Assembly: GCA_038133845.1 (NCBI GenBank)
Contig: JAYPUA010000005.1
Span: 1 to 64,000 of the forward strand
DNA length: 64,000 bases
From: JAYPUA01 sp038133845
GTDB taxonomy: Bacteria > SAR324 > NAC60-12
Reading direction: 5' to 3'
Part shown: in pieces, positions 40,222-48,365 of the stretch
Position numbering within the stretch: the stretch's first letter is position 1
Layout: every line of letters begins with the position of its first letter
Notes under the pieces: generated by a model
Told to the model about the DNA's origin: nothing
What the model saw: the letters and a program-made list of their open reading frames with translations, nothing else
The model's database searches: none
Program-made: the position numbers and the translations under genes

Positions 40222-40554
40222 ATGGAAGCTAAAGCAACTCTGCGCAACGTTCGAATCTCACCTCGAAAAGCTCGCTTGGTGGTCGATGCCATTCGTGGCC
40301 TGAGCGTTCCCATTGCGCTGGCCCGTTTGAGCAACCTGCCGAACAAAGGTGCACGGGACGTGATCAAGGTCCTCCGGTCAGCAATTGCAAACGCAGACCA
40401 GCAGGACTCTTCGGTCGATGTCGATAGCTTTGTCGTCCGCACCGTTTTTGTCGATGAAGGGCCAACGCTGAAGCGCTTTCGCCCAAGAGCCATGGGGCGA
40501 GCGTATCCCATTCGTAAGCGAACAAGCCATATCACCGTGGTTGTTGGCGAGTAA
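40222..40554 (+). CDS. rplV: 50S ribosomal protein L22
   Basis: 110 aa from the ATG at 40222; a GTG two codons upstream overlapping the rpsS stop (GTGA) is the alternative. Family text: ATLRNVRISPRKARLVVDAIRG, and the tunnel-lining hairpin FRPRAMGRAYPIRKRTSHITVVV. The beta-hairpin region linked to macrolide resistance appears unmodified. Confidence 0.95.
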   Translation: MEAKATLRNVRISPRKARLVVDAIRGLSVPIALARLSNLPNKGARDVIKVLRSAIANADQQDSSVDVDSFVVRTVFVDEGPTLKRFRPRAMGRAYPIRKRTSHITVVVGE

Positions 40555-40580
40555 CAACAAAAACTATCCAGGAACTCAAC

Positions 40581-41243
40581 GTGGGTCAAAAAGTCAACCC
40601 AATCGGACTTCGGGTCGGAATTTCCAGGCCTTGGGCATCCAACTGGTTCGCTGAGCGAGACTACTCGAGCCAACTTCAGGAAGACCTGAACATCAGGAAC
40701 TTCATCAAGAATCGCCTCAAGCATGCGGCGATCTCCAAGATTGAAGTCGAGCGAACCGCGAAGAAGACCAAGGTGAATATTCACTCTGCCCGTCCCGGAA
40801 TCATCATCGGGCGCAAGGGAGACGAGGTAGAGCGACTGAAAGCTGAGCTGGCCAAGCGCTCCGAAGGCGAGATCGTTGTCAACATCAAGGAGATCAAACG
40901 TCCAGAGATTGACGCGACGTTGATTGCCGAGAACATTGCGAATCAGCTGGAGCGCCGGATTGCGTATCGACGTGCCATGCGCCGGGCGATGAGTTCTGCG
41001 ATGCGGATGAACATTGCCGGGTGCAAGATCATGGTAGCCGGTCGCCTAAACGGAGCGGAAATCGCGCGTACTGAATGGGTTCGAGAAGGTCAGGTCCGAC
41101 TCCACACACTCCGCGCAGACATTGACTACGGAGTTGCCGAGGCAAACACCACTTACGGGGTGATCGGAGTCAAGGTTTGGGTGTATCGAGGAGAGAACTT
41201 CGAAAAGAACCGCACCCGGCGCTCACGCAGAAAGGATGGATAA
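40581..41243 (+). CDS. rpsC: 30S ribosomal protein S3
   Basis: 220 aa, GTG start at 40581 with an AGGAA ribosome-binding site. GQKVNPIGLRVGI start, KH domain with IHSARPGIIIGRKGDEVE (GxxG loop), and the C-terminal VKVWVYRGE. Part of the mRNA entry tunnel helicase site. Confidence 0.97.
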   Translation: MGQKVNPIGLRVGISRPWASNWFAERDYSSQLQEDLNIRNFIKNRLKHAAISKIEVERTAKKTKVNIHSARPGIIIGRKGDEVERLKAELAKRSEGEIVVNIKEIKRPEIDATLIAENIANQLERRIAYRRAMRRAMSSAMRMNIAGCKIMVAGRLNGAEIARTEWVREGQVRLHTLRADIDYGVAEANTTYGVIGVKVWVYRGENFEKNRTRRSRRKDG

Positions 41244-41246
41244 GCC

Positions 41247-41663
41247 ATGTTGATGCCCAAGAAAACCAAATTCCGCAAGCAAATGCGCGGTCGCATGAGC
41301 AACGACGCGCAGAGCGGAAACTACGTCAGCTTTGGCGCTATTGCCTTGCAGGCTGTAGAAAGTGGCTACATCACCACGCGTCAGATTGAGGCTGCCCGTC
41401 GGGTGATCTCGCGTGCCATGAAGCGTGGGGGAAAGACATGGATTCGCATCTTCCCGGACAAGCCCGTGACCCGCAAGCCGGCAGAAGTCCGGATGGGAAA
41501 GGGAAAAGGCTCGGTCGACACCTGGGTCGCTCCGGTTCATCCCGGACGCATCCTCTACGAAGTGGATGGCGTCCAGGAGAGTATTGCGGAAGAGGCGTTG
41601 CGGCTGGCAGCTTACAAATTGCCCATTAAAACCCGAATCGTCAAACGCACTGCAGTGGTATGA
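41247..41663 (+). CDS. rplP: 50S ribosomal protein L16
   Basis: 138 aa; MLMPKKTKFRKQMRGRM start at 41247, with the usual methionine being the second ATG (41253). Contains KTWIRIFPDKPVTRKPAEVRMGKGKG, including the Arg that is hydroxylated in some bacteria. Binds A-site tRNA region of 23S. Stop overlaps rpmC (ATGA). Confidence 0.96.
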   Translation: MLMPKKTKFRKQMRGRMSNDAQSGNYVSFGAIALQAVESGYITTRQIEAARRVISRAMKRGGKTWIRIFPDKPVTRKPAEVRMGKGKGSVDTWVAPVHPGRILYEVDGVQESIAEEALRLAAYKLPIKTRIVKRTAVV

Positions 41664-41866
41664 AGTCCTCAGAACTAAACGCTCTCTCCCGAGAAGATCT
41701 GGAGAAGAAACTAAACGATCTCAAAGAAGAGCACCTGCGCCTGCGTTGCAATCATGCGACGGGACAGCTCCAAGACGTTCAGCAAATCAAGAAGCAGCGC
41801 CGCGAGATCGCCCGAGTCAAAACCTTCCTGAACCAGAAGACGGTTCAGGCCGCATCCAATTCGTGA
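41660..41866 (+). CDS. rpmC: 50S ribosomal protein L29
   Basis: 68 aa, all-helical: MKSSELNALSREDLEKKLND and the signature IKKQRREIARVKTFLN. Near the tunnel exit next to L23. Four-base overlap with rplP. Confidence 0.95.
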   Translation: MKSSELNALSREDLEKKLNDLKEEHLRLRCNHATGQLQDVQQIKKQRREIARVKTFLNQKTVQAASNS

Positions 41867-41875
41867 TGAGCCATC

Positions 41876-42127
41876 ATGCAAAAGCTTAAGATCAAGCGTG
41901 GCGTTGTCGTCAGCGATAAAATGGACAAGTCAATCGTGGTCAAGGTGGAGACCAAATTCAAGCATCCACTCTACGGAAAGACGATCAAGCGGACCAAGAA
42001 GTATCTGGCTCACGATGAGAAGAACGAGGGCAAGATTGGAGATTGGGTGGAAATCGCAGAATGCCGCCCGATGAGCCGGCAAAAGCGCTTTCGTTTGATC
42101 AAACGCAATGAGGAAGCAACGCAATGA
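41876..42127 (+). CDS. rpsQ: 30S ribosomal protein S17
   Basis: 83 aa: KIKRGVVVSDKMDKSIVVKV and KYLAHDEKNEGKIGDWVEI with the ECRPMSRQKRFRL motif. An early-assembling 16S 5'-domain binder. Stop overlaps rplN (ATGA). Confidence 0.96.
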   Translation: MQKLKIKRGVVVSDKMDKSIVVKVETKFKHPLYGKTIKRTKKYLAHDEKNEGKIGDWVEIAECRPMSRQKRFRLIKRNEEATQ

Positions 42128-42492
42128 TTCAGACACAAACAAGGCTTGAGGTTGCGGACAACTCCGGAGCAAAGAGCATCATGTGCATCAAGGTGCTCGG
42201 TGGGTCAAAGCGCCGATATGCCCGGGTGGGAGACATCATTGTCGCCTCTGTCAAAAGTGCCCTTCCGAATTCGAAGGTCAAGGCGGGTGATGTCGTGAAG
42301 GCTGTTGTGGTCCGGACAAAGAAAGAGTACCGGAGAGCTGATGGCACTCACATCCGTTTTGACAAGAATGCTGCTGTGGTGATCGACAACAAGCGCGAGC
42401 CGATAGGCACCCGCATCTTCGGTCCGGTTGCCCGAGAACTGCGTGCAGGGAAGTTCATGCGCATCCTTTCCCTCGCTCCCGAAGTACTCTGA
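42124..42492 (+). CDS. rplN: 50S ribosomal protein L14
   Basis: 122 aa: MIQTQTRLEVADNSGAKSIM, then VRTKKEYRRADGTHIRFDKN and GTRIFGPVARELR. Forms intersubunit bridges and the docking site for the silencing factor RsfS. First gene of the spc group, here continuous with S10. Confidence 0.97.
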   Translation: MIQTQTRLEVADNSGAKSIMCIKVLGGSKRRYARVGDIIVASVKSALPNSKVKAGDVVKAVVVRTKKEYRRADGTHIRFDKNAAVVIDNKREPIGTRIFGPVARELRAGKFMRILSLAPEVL

Positions 42493-42501
42493 GGACTTAA
42501 A

Positions 42502-42843
42502 ATGGCTCAAAAGGAACGGCGTAAGAAAACCGCCAGAATCAAAAAAGGAGACACGGTCATCGTCACCGCAGGCAAGGAAAAAGGGCGGACGGGGACGGTG
42601 ATGTCGGTTGATTGGAAGAAAGAGCGCGTGCTGATCGAAGGGGTCAACATGGTGACCAAGCACGTCAAGCACAACCCGCCCGCACAAGAGGGAGGGTTGA
42701 TCCAGATTGAAGCTCCGATCCACTACTCCAACATCCAACTCTACAACGCCTCCCTGGGACGTGGGGTACGATTTCGTACTGTACGCAACGAGTCCGGTGA
42801 GAAGCAGCGCCTGTGTGTCAAGACCTCTGAAGTGCTGGATTGA
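42502..42843 (+). CDS. rplX: 50S ribosomal protein L24
   Basis: 113 aa with a KOW motif: KKGDTVIVTAGKEKGRTGTV, then NMVTKHVK and the GGLIQIEAPIHYSNIQLYN segment. An assembly initiator of the 50S. Two bases separate its stop from the rplE ATG. Confidence 0.95.
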   Translation: MAQKERRKKTARIKKGDTVIVTAGKEKGRTGTVMSVDWKKERVLIEGVNMVTKHVKHNPPAQEGGLIQIEAPIHYSNIQLYNASLGRGVRFRTVRNESGEKQRLCVKTSEVLD

Positions 42844-42845
42844 GA

Positions 42846-43391
42846 ATGCAAAACAGTCAGATCTACCAAAACTACCTGAATCAGGCGGTTCCCAAACTCA
42901 AGGAACAGTTTCAGTACAAGAACCCGCATGAGATCCCTTCCATCGTCAAGGTGACCTTGAATATTGGGCTGGGTGAAGCGGTTCAAAATCCCAAGGTCAT
43001 TGACTCCGCCCAAGAGCAGTTGGCTCTGATCTGCGGACAAAAGCCGGTAGTCACTCGGGCCAAGAAGTCCATTGCCGGTTTTAAGCTCCGAGAAGGTATG
43101 CCCATCGGGTGCATGGTGACCCTGCGCAGCCACCGGATGTGGAACTTCCTTGACAAGCTCATTCACATCGCCCTGCCTCGTGTTCGAGACTTCCGGGGGA
43201 TTTCTCCGCGGGCATTTGATGGTCGAGGAAACTATTCCATGGGGTTGCGAGAGCAACTGATCTTCCCAGAAATCGACTTTGACAAGATTGACGCCGTCAG
43301 AGGCCTGAACATTTCCATCAACACGACTGCCCGAAGTGATCAAGAGAGCCTCGCCCTCCTTGATGCTCTGGGATTCCCCTTCCGAAAATAA
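42846..43391 (+). CDS. rplE: 50S ribosomal protein L5
   Basis: 181 aa from the ATG at 42846; a TTG two codons upstream overlaps the rplX stop. Family text: YKNPHEIPSIVKVTLNIGLGEA, KPVVTRAKKSIAGFKLREG, VRDFRGISPRAFDGRGNYS. Binds 5S rRNA and contacts P-site tRNA. Confidence 0.96.
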   Translation: MQNSQIYQNYLNQAVPKLKEQFQYKNPHEIPSIVKVTLNIGLGEAVQNPKVIDSAQEQLALICGQKPVVTRAKKSIAGFKLREGMPIGCMVTLRSHRMWNFLDKLIHIALPRVRDFRGISPRAFDGRGNYSMGLREQLIFPEIDFDKIDAVRGLNISINTTARSDQESLALLDALGFPFRK

Positions 43392-43394
43392 GCC

Positions 43395-43580
43395 ATGGCC
43401 AAGAAATCAATGATTGCCAAGGGGGCTCGTAGTCCAAAATTTGCGGTACGCGCTCACAATCGCTGCAACTACTGCGGTCGTCCTCGCGGGTACCTGAGAA
43501 AGTTTGGCATGTGCCGCATCTGTTTCCGACAGAAAGCAAGCTTCGGCATGCTTCCCGGAGTCACCAAGGCCAGCTGGTAA
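43395..43580 (+). CDS. rpsN: 30S ribosomal protein S14, zinc-binding short type
   Basis: 61 aa, the short (type Z) form common in Firmicutes, Actinobacteria and several deep Gram-negative groups, rather than the about 100-aa zinc-free form of gamma- and alphaproteobacteria. Zinc ligands C24-x2-C27 and C40-x2-C43 are all present. C-terminal GMLPGVTKASW is diagnostic. It suggests the host is not a typical gamma- or alphaproteobacterium. Confidence 0.96.
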   Translation: MAKKSMIAKGARSPKFAVRAHNRCNYCGRPRGYLRKFGMCRICFRQKASFGMLPGVTKASW

Positions 43581-43599
43581 CTTTTCTAAAGGTTTGACG

Positions 43600-43995
43600 A
43601 TGTCGATGACTGACCCGATTGCGGACCTGTTGACCAGAATCCGCAACGCCAACATGCGCCAAAAGCCTACCCTAAGCATGCCGAGTTCGAAGATGAAGCT
43701 CTCGATCGCTCGTGTGCTCAAGGATGAAGGCTTCATTGAAGACTACTCCGAAGAAGAAGCGACTCCGGCAAAACAGTTGCACATCACCCTGAGGTATTAC
43801 CGAGGAACTCCGGTCATTCGTCGGCTGATTCGCGTAAGCAAGCCGGGATTGCGACAGTACCAGAAAGCGAATGAGATGAAGCCGGTTGTCGATGGACAGG
43901 GAATTGCCATCGTCTCGACCTCTCAGGGAATTCTTACAGACCGCCAGTGCCGCGAACAAAAAGTTGGCGGCGAAGTGCTCTGCAAAGTTTGGTAA
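43600..43995 (+). CDS. rpsH: 30S ribosomal protein S8
   Basis: 131 aa from the ATG at 43600 (MSMTDPIADLLTRIRNA); upstream in-frame codons overlap rpsN. C-terminal signature GIAIVSTSQGILTDRQCREQ and GGEVLCKVW. In E. coli S8 is the translational repressor of the spc operon. Confidence 0.96.
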   Translation: MSMTDPIADLLTRIRNANMRQKPTLSMPSSKMKLSIARVLKDEGFIEDYSEEEATPAKQLHITLRYYRGTPVIRRLIRVSKPGLRQYQKANEMKPVVDGQGIAIVSTSQGILTDRQCREQKVGGEVLCKVW

Positions 43996-44010
43996 GCCAA
44001 GAACCATATC

Positions 44011-44550
44011 ATGTCACGTATCGCTAAACGACCCATTCCTGTCGCCTCTGGAGTCCAGGTTCAGTACCAGGATGGCACCTTGACGGCAAAGGGTGCAAAA
44101 GGAGAACTCAGCCTTCAGGTTCATCCTCAAATAGAGCTGGATGTGCAAAAAGAGGCCATCTTGGTTCAGCCCAAGGAAACTGAAGGAAAAGTCACCCCGA
44201 TGCTCGGGACCACCTACGCCTTGATCCGGAACATCATGCAGGGCGTCTCTGCGGGCTTTCAGAAAGAACTCAACCTGGTTGGTGTCGGCTATCGTGCGGC
44301 TCTGAACGGAAACCGTCTGGAACTCAACCTCGGATTCTCGCATCCGGTTCAGTACCCCCTCCCCTCGGGTGTCACGGCAACGGTCACGGCCAACACCAAA
44401 ATCCTGCTGGAGAGCGCGGACAAGCAGCTTTTGGGTCAGGTCTCTGCAGAAATTCGCCGCTTCCGTCCTCCGGAGCCTTACAAGGGCAAGGGAATCCTGT
44501 TTGCTGGAGAGAACCTCCGACGCAAGGCCGGAAAGAGCGGCAAGAAGTAA
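44011..44550 (+). CDS. rplF: 50S ribosomal protein L6
   Basis: 179 aa: MSRIAKRPIPVASGVQVQY start, GVSAGFQKELNLVGVGYRA, and the C-terminal RRFRPPEPYKGKGILFAGE, which contacts 23S near the sarcin-ricin loop. Confidence 0.97.
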   Translation: MSRIAKRPIPVASGVQVQYQDGTLTAKGAKGELSLQVHPQIELDVQKEAILVQPKETEGKVTPMLGTTYALIRNIMQGVSAGFQKELNLVGVGYRAALNGNRLELNLGFSHPVQYPLPSGVTATVTANTKILLESADKQLLGQVSAEIRRFRPPEPYKGKGILFAGENLRRKAGKSGKK

Positions 44551-44569
44551 TCTTTGATGGTGTTCTAAA

Positions 44570-44926
44570 ATGGCTAAGACAAGAAGTCGAACCGAAGTTC
44601 GAAAAACCCGACACCAGCGAGTTCGCAAGAAAGTCTCCGGGACTGCAGCACGTCCTCGACTCGTGGTCTTTCGCTCCAACAAGCACATCTACGCTCAGGC
44701 GATTGACGACCAGCAGGGACACACGCTGGCGTCTTCCTCAAGCAAGGAACTCAAGGCCGAAAACGGGAGCAACAAGGACGTGGCAAAACAGGTGGGACTG
44801 GCAGTGGCCCAGAAACTACTTGATCAGTCGATCAGCCAAGTCGTGTTTGACCGCGGAGGATACCTTTATCACGGGCGGGTTCAGGCAGTAGCCGACGGAG
44901 CACGTGAGCAGGGACTGGCTTTCTAA
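44570..44926 (+). CDS. rplR: 50S ribosomal protein L18
   Basis: 118 aa: RHQRVRKKVSGTAARPRLVV, FRSNKHIYAQAIDD, and the C-terminal FDRGGYLYHGRVQAVADGAR. 5S rRNA-binding protein. A 22-base gap containing TAGGAG leads to the GTG of rpsE. Confidence 0.96.
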   Translation: MAKTRSRTEVRKTRHQRVRKKVSGTAARPRLVVFRSNKHIYAQAIDDQQGHTLASSSSKELKAENGSNKDVAKQVGLAVAQKLLDQSISQVVFDRGGYLYHGRVQAVADGAREQGLAF

Positions 44927-44948
44927 ATTATTCAGCTAGGAGCAAGAC

Positions 44949-45449
44949 GTGGCAGAAAAGCCGGTAGAAAAAAACGAGTTGATTGAAAAAGTTATCCGTG
45001 TCAACCGGGTTGCAAAAGTTGTCAAGGGCGGACGCCGATTCAGCTTCAGCGCCTTGGTGGTGGTTGGAGACGGAAACGGCAAGGTTGGACTCGGGTTGGG
45101 AAAAGCCAACGAGGTGACCGAGGCGATTCGAAAAGCCGTTGCCGAGGCAACACGGCGAATGCGCTCCATTCAACTGGAAGAAAGCTCGATTCCTCATGAG
45201 ATCAAGGCCGACTACGGTTCCGGAAGTGTGATCATGAAGCCTGCCTCCAAAGGGCACGGAATCATTGCGGCAGGTCCGGTCCGTGCGGTGATGGAAGCTG
45301 TAGGGATCTCAGACATCAGTGTGAAGTGTCTCGGTTCTCGAAATCCACACAACTTGGTTCGCTCTACGCTTAAGGGGTTGTACGACCTGCGCAGCTTTGA
45401 TGAGGTTGCTCGCATGCGTGGCAAAGAGATAGCTTATCTGCGAGGTTGA
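44949..45449 (+). CDS. rpsE: 30S ribosomal protein S5
   Basis: 166 aa, GTG start at 44949 with TAGGAG upstream. ELIEKVIRVNRVAKVVKGGR start; GDGNGKVGLGLGKANEV and MKPASKGHGIIAAGPVRAV are family signatures. Decoding fidelity protein. Confidence 0.97.
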   Translation: MAEKPVEKNELIEKVIRVNRVAKVVKGGRRFSFSALVVVGDGNGKVGLGLGKANEVTEAIRKAVAEATRRMRSIQLEESSIPHEIKADYGSGSVIMKPASKGHGIIAAGPVRAVMEAVGISDISVKCLGSRNPHNLVRSTLKGLYDLRSFDEVARMRGKEIAYLRG

Positions 45450-45451
45450 AA

Positions 45452-45637
45452 ATGACACAAAAGATCCAAGTCACGCAGATTCGAAGTGGAATCGGCTCAA
45501 CACGAAAACAGAAGGAATGCCTCAAGGGACTGGGCTTGCGCAAGATCAACCACAGCGTGGTCTTGAGTAGCGACCCTTCCATTCTTGGAATGGTGCGCAA
45601 GGTTTCCCATCTGGTCAAAGTGGACATTGCGGAGTAA
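45452..45637 (+). CDS. rpmD: 50S ribosomal protein L30
   Basis: 61 aa from the ATG at 45452; a TTG two codons upstream overlaps the rpsE stop. QIRSGIGSTRKQKECLKGLG is the family signature. L30 is absent from some lineages, so its presence has some taxonomic value. Confidence 0.94.
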   Translation: MTQKIQVTQIRSGIGSTRKQKECLKGLGLRKINHSVVLSSDPSILGMVRKVSHLVKVDIAE

Positions 45638-45642
45638 TTGAA

Positions 45643-46089
45643 ATGTACCTTCACGAACTGCCTAGCAGCGGAAACAAGAAGAGAAAACGTGTAGGCCGTG
45701 GCCCGGGAAGTGGGTGGGGCAAGACCTGCGGCAAAGGGCACAAGGGAGCAAAAGCACGCTCCGGATACAGCCAAAAGCGCGGTTTTGAAGGGGGACAGAC
45801 CCCGATCAACCGTCGCCTTCCGAAGTTTGGATTCATCAGCCCAAACAAGGTGGACTATCAACTCATCAACCTCTACAGGCTGGAGTCGGATGAGCGCATT
45901 CAGGCGGACTCGGAGCTGACCAAGGAGGCTCTGTGCGAACTGGGCTTCATCCGTAACACCAAGAGCCCGGTCAAGTTGCTGGGAGAGGGGTCCTTGACGA
46001 AGAAGATCCGGATCACTGTGGACGCCGCCAGCAAGAAGGCCATCGAGACTGTACAAGGGCTCGGTGGACAAGTCGTCATCGAGGGCTGA
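45643..46089 (+). CDS. rplO: 50S ribosomal protein L15
   Basis: 148 aa: MYLHELPSSGNKKRKRVGRG start, GKTCGKGHKGAKARSG, RGFEGGQTPINRRLPKFGF, and a C-terminal domain with VKLLGEGSLTKKI. A late-assembly 50S protein, directly upstream of secY. Confidence 0.96.
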   Translation: MYLHELPSSGNKKRKRVGRGPGSGWGKTCGKGHKGAKARSGYSQKRGFEGGQTPINRRLPKFGFISPNKVDYQLINLYRLESDERIQADSELTKEALCELGFIRNTKSPVKLLGEGSLTKKIRITVDAASKKAIETVQGLGGQVVIEG

Positions 46090-46094
46090 TCCGA

Positions 46095-47426
46095 ATGTGG
46101 ACCACCATTCAGAACATCTTCCGCATAGAGGAACTGCGTGCGCGCATCATCTTCACGATCGCCATGCTGTTTGTGTTCCGGATCGGTGCTCACATCCCCA
46201 CCCCGGGAATTGATGGCGCGGCGCTGACAGAGTTCTTCCAGCAGCAGCAAGGCTCCATCCTCCGCTTCTTCGACATGTTCACCGGAGGAGCACTGGCCCG
46301 CTTGACGGTCTTTGCCCTCGGAGTGATGCCCTACATCAGCGCATCCATCATCATCCAGCTACTGACCGTGGTGTTCCCCTACTTGGAACGTCTGTCCAAG
46401 GAAGGTGATCTGGGCCGTAAGAAAATCACGGCCTACACCCGCTACGGGACCATTGTGCTGAGCGTGATCCAAGGCTTCGCGATCGCCGTCGGCCTGGAGA
46501 GCATGGCTGCTCCGGACGGTTCGCCTGTAGTGATCTCGACGATGTCTCCTTGGGCCTTCCGGACCCTGACCGTGATCACGCTGACCGCAGGAACGGCGTT
46601 CCTGATGTGGGTCGGCGAGCAGATCAACGAACGAGGGATCGGCAACGGGATCTCTCTGCTGATCTTTGCCGGAATCGTTGTAGACATTCCCGGAGCAATC
46701 ATCAACTCCGTGCAGTTGGTACAGACGGGGGAACTGCCGATTCTCATCCTGCTGATTGTCGCGGTCCTGATGGTTGCCGTGATCTTCGCCGTGATCTTTG
46801 TCGAGACCGCCTACCGGCGCATTCCCGTGCAGTACGCCAAGCGCCTGCAGGGCAACCGGATGTACGGAGGCCAAAGCTCGCATCTGCCTCTGAAGATCAA
46901 CTCCGCCGGGGTGATTCCTCCGATTTTTGCTTCATCGATTCTCGCCTTTCCGGCGACCATCACCGGATTCTTCACAATCCCGTGGGTGCAGTGGATCAGC
47001 GACCAGTTGATGCCCGGAAGGTTTCTGTATTCAACCGTTTTTGTGGTCCTGATTTTCTTCTTCTGTTTCTTCTACACGGCGATTCAATTCAACCCCGTAA
47101 AGATTGCGGAAGAGATGAAGCGTCACGGTGGCTATATCCCGGGAATTCGACCGGGAAAGAAAACCGCCGAGTACCTCAACGAGGTGCTGACTCGTCTGAC
47201 TACCGGTGGAGCGCTCTACCTTTCGATAGTGTGCATTCTTCCGAGCCTGCTCTTTGTGGTCTTCAACGTCCCCTTCAGTTTTGGGGGAACGGCGTTGCTG
47301 ATTGTCGTGGGGGTCGGGTTGGACCTGGTCAACCAAATTGAAGCCTTCTTGCTGAATCAAAACTACGATGGCTTCATGAAGAAATCTCGTAAACGTTCCT
47401 TGCGGACCGGCTCGCTCCGGATCTGA
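46095..47426 (+). CDS. secY: Preprotein translocase subunit SecY
   Basis: 443 aa with ten predicted membrane helices. Central channel of the Sec translocon. Signatures: FRIGAHIPTPGID, FALGVMPYISASIIIQLL, GGQSSHLPLKINSAGVIPPIFASS and GYIPGIRPGKKTAEYL. No adk, map or infA follows; rpmJ comes next, 24 bases on, which is a shortened spc/alpha junction. Confidence 0.97.
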   Translation: MWTTIQNIFRIEELRARIIFTIAMLFVFRIGAHIPTPGIDGAALTEFFQQQQGSILRFFDMFTGGALARLTVFALGVMPYISASIIIQLLTVVFPYLERLSKEGDLGRKKITAYTRYGTIVLSVIQGFAIAVGLESMAAPDGSPVVISTMSPWAFRTLTVITLTAGTAFLMWVGEQINERGIGNGISLLIFAGIVVDIPGAIINSVQLVQTGELPILILLIVAVLMVAVIFAVIFVETAYRRIPVQYAKRLQGNRMYGGQSSHLPLKINSAGVIPPIFASSILAFPATITGFFTIPWVQWISDQLMPGRFLYSTVFVVLIFFFCFFYTAIQFNPVKIAEEMKRHGGYIPGIRPGKKTAEYLNEVLTRLTTGGALYLSIVCILPSLLFVVFNVPFSFGGTALLIVVGVGLDLVNQIEAFLLNQNYDGFMKKSRKRSLRTGSLRI

Positions 47427-47450
47427 TCACTCCTTTGATTGAGAACTTTC

Positions 47451-47564
47451 ATGAAAGTGCGCTCTTCCGTTAAGCCGATGTGCGAAAAGTGCCGGATCAT
47501 CCGTCGTCATGGCATCTTGCGCGTGATCTGTGAAAACCCCAAGCACAAACAGCGTCAAGGATAA
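47451..47564 (+). CDS. rpmJ: 50S ribosomal protein L36, zinc type
   Basis: 37 aa, MKVRSSVKPMCEKCRII start, zinc ligands C11, C14, C27 and H32 all present. It is below usual length cut-offs and easy to miss. It lies 24 bases after secY and two bases before the rpsM ATG. Confidence 0.96.
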   Translation: MKVRSSVKPMCEKCRIIRRHGILRVICENPKHKQRQG

Positions 47565-47566
47565 GA

Positions 47567-47935
47567 ATGGCTCGTATAGCTGGTGTAGACCTCCCCAACC
47601 GCAAGCGCATTGAGATTGCGCTGACCTACATTTACGGAATTGGTCCGACAAGCGCCAAGGCGATTTTGTCAAAAACAGGCATCTCTCCGGACATCCGGGC
47701 CCAGGACCTGAGCGATGAGCAGATCAACCAGATCCGGATGACCATCGAGGGCGAGTACACTGTTGAAGGAGATCTGCGCAGAGAGGTCAACCTGAGCATC
47801 AAGCGCCTGATGGATCTGGGCAACTACCGAGGCCTACGGCATCGTCGAGGAATGCCGGTTCGGGGGCAGAGAACCAAGACCAACGCGCGCACCCGCAAAG
47901 GCCCTCGGCGCATGGCGATTGCCAAGAAAAAATAA
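47567..47935 (+). CDS. rpsM: 30S ribosomal protein S13
   Basis: 122 aa: MARIAGVDLPNRKRIEIALT, GIGPTSAKAIL (helix-two-turn-helix), and the basic tail RGLRHRRGMPVRGQRTKTNA. Forms bridges with L5 and contacts P-site tRNA. Confidence 0.97.
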   Translation: MARIAGVDLPNRKRIEIALTYIYGIGPTSAKAILSKTGISPDIRAQDLSDEQINQIRMTIEGEYTVEGDLRREVNLSIKRLMDLGNYRGLRHRRGMPVRGQRTKTNARTRKGPRRMAIAKKK

Positions 47936-47953
47936 TTTGACCAGATAGGTTTC

Positions 47954-48343
47954 ATGGCCGCACAAAAGCAGAAGAAGAAAAAAGAGAAGAAGATCGTTGA
48001 GCAGGGGAAGATCCACATTCAGGCAACCTTCAACAACACCATCGTGACGGTGACGGATGTGCAAGGAAATGTCTTGGCTTGGTCAACGACAGGAGTCAAC
48101 GGGTTCAAAGGCTCCCGGAAGAGCACCCCGTTTGCTGCCAAGTTGACGGCAGAAGACGCCATGCGCAAAGCCATGGAAATGGGAATGAAGAGCTTGGAAG
48201 TCTACGTCAAGGGCCCGGGATCCGGAAGAGAGTCCGCCCTGCGCGCGATCGCAGGCTTTGAGGGCGTCAGGATAACCTCGATCAGCGATGTGACTCCGGT
48301 GCCTCACAACGGGTGTCGCCCGCCAAAACAACGACGCATTTGA
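47954..48343 (+). CDS. rpsK: 30S ribosomal protein S11
   Basis: 129 aa with a lysine-rich N-terminus (KQKKKKEKKI). Signatures: GKIHIQATFNNTIVTVTD, KGSRKSTPFAAKLTAE, KGPGSGRESALRAI, and the DVTPVPHNGCRPPKQRRI end with its isoaspartate-prone Asn-Gly. The gene after it is rpoA; rpsD, usual here, is at 8681. Confidence 0.97.
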   Translation: MAAQKQKKKKEKKIVEQGKIHIQATFNNTIVTVTDVQGNVLAWSTTGVNGFKGSRKSTPFAAKLTAEDAMRKAMEMGMKSLEVYVKGPGSGRESALRAIAGFEGVRITSISDVTPVPHNGCRPPKQRRI

Positions 48344-48365
48344 GACCCTAACCCAGAGGGAGTCG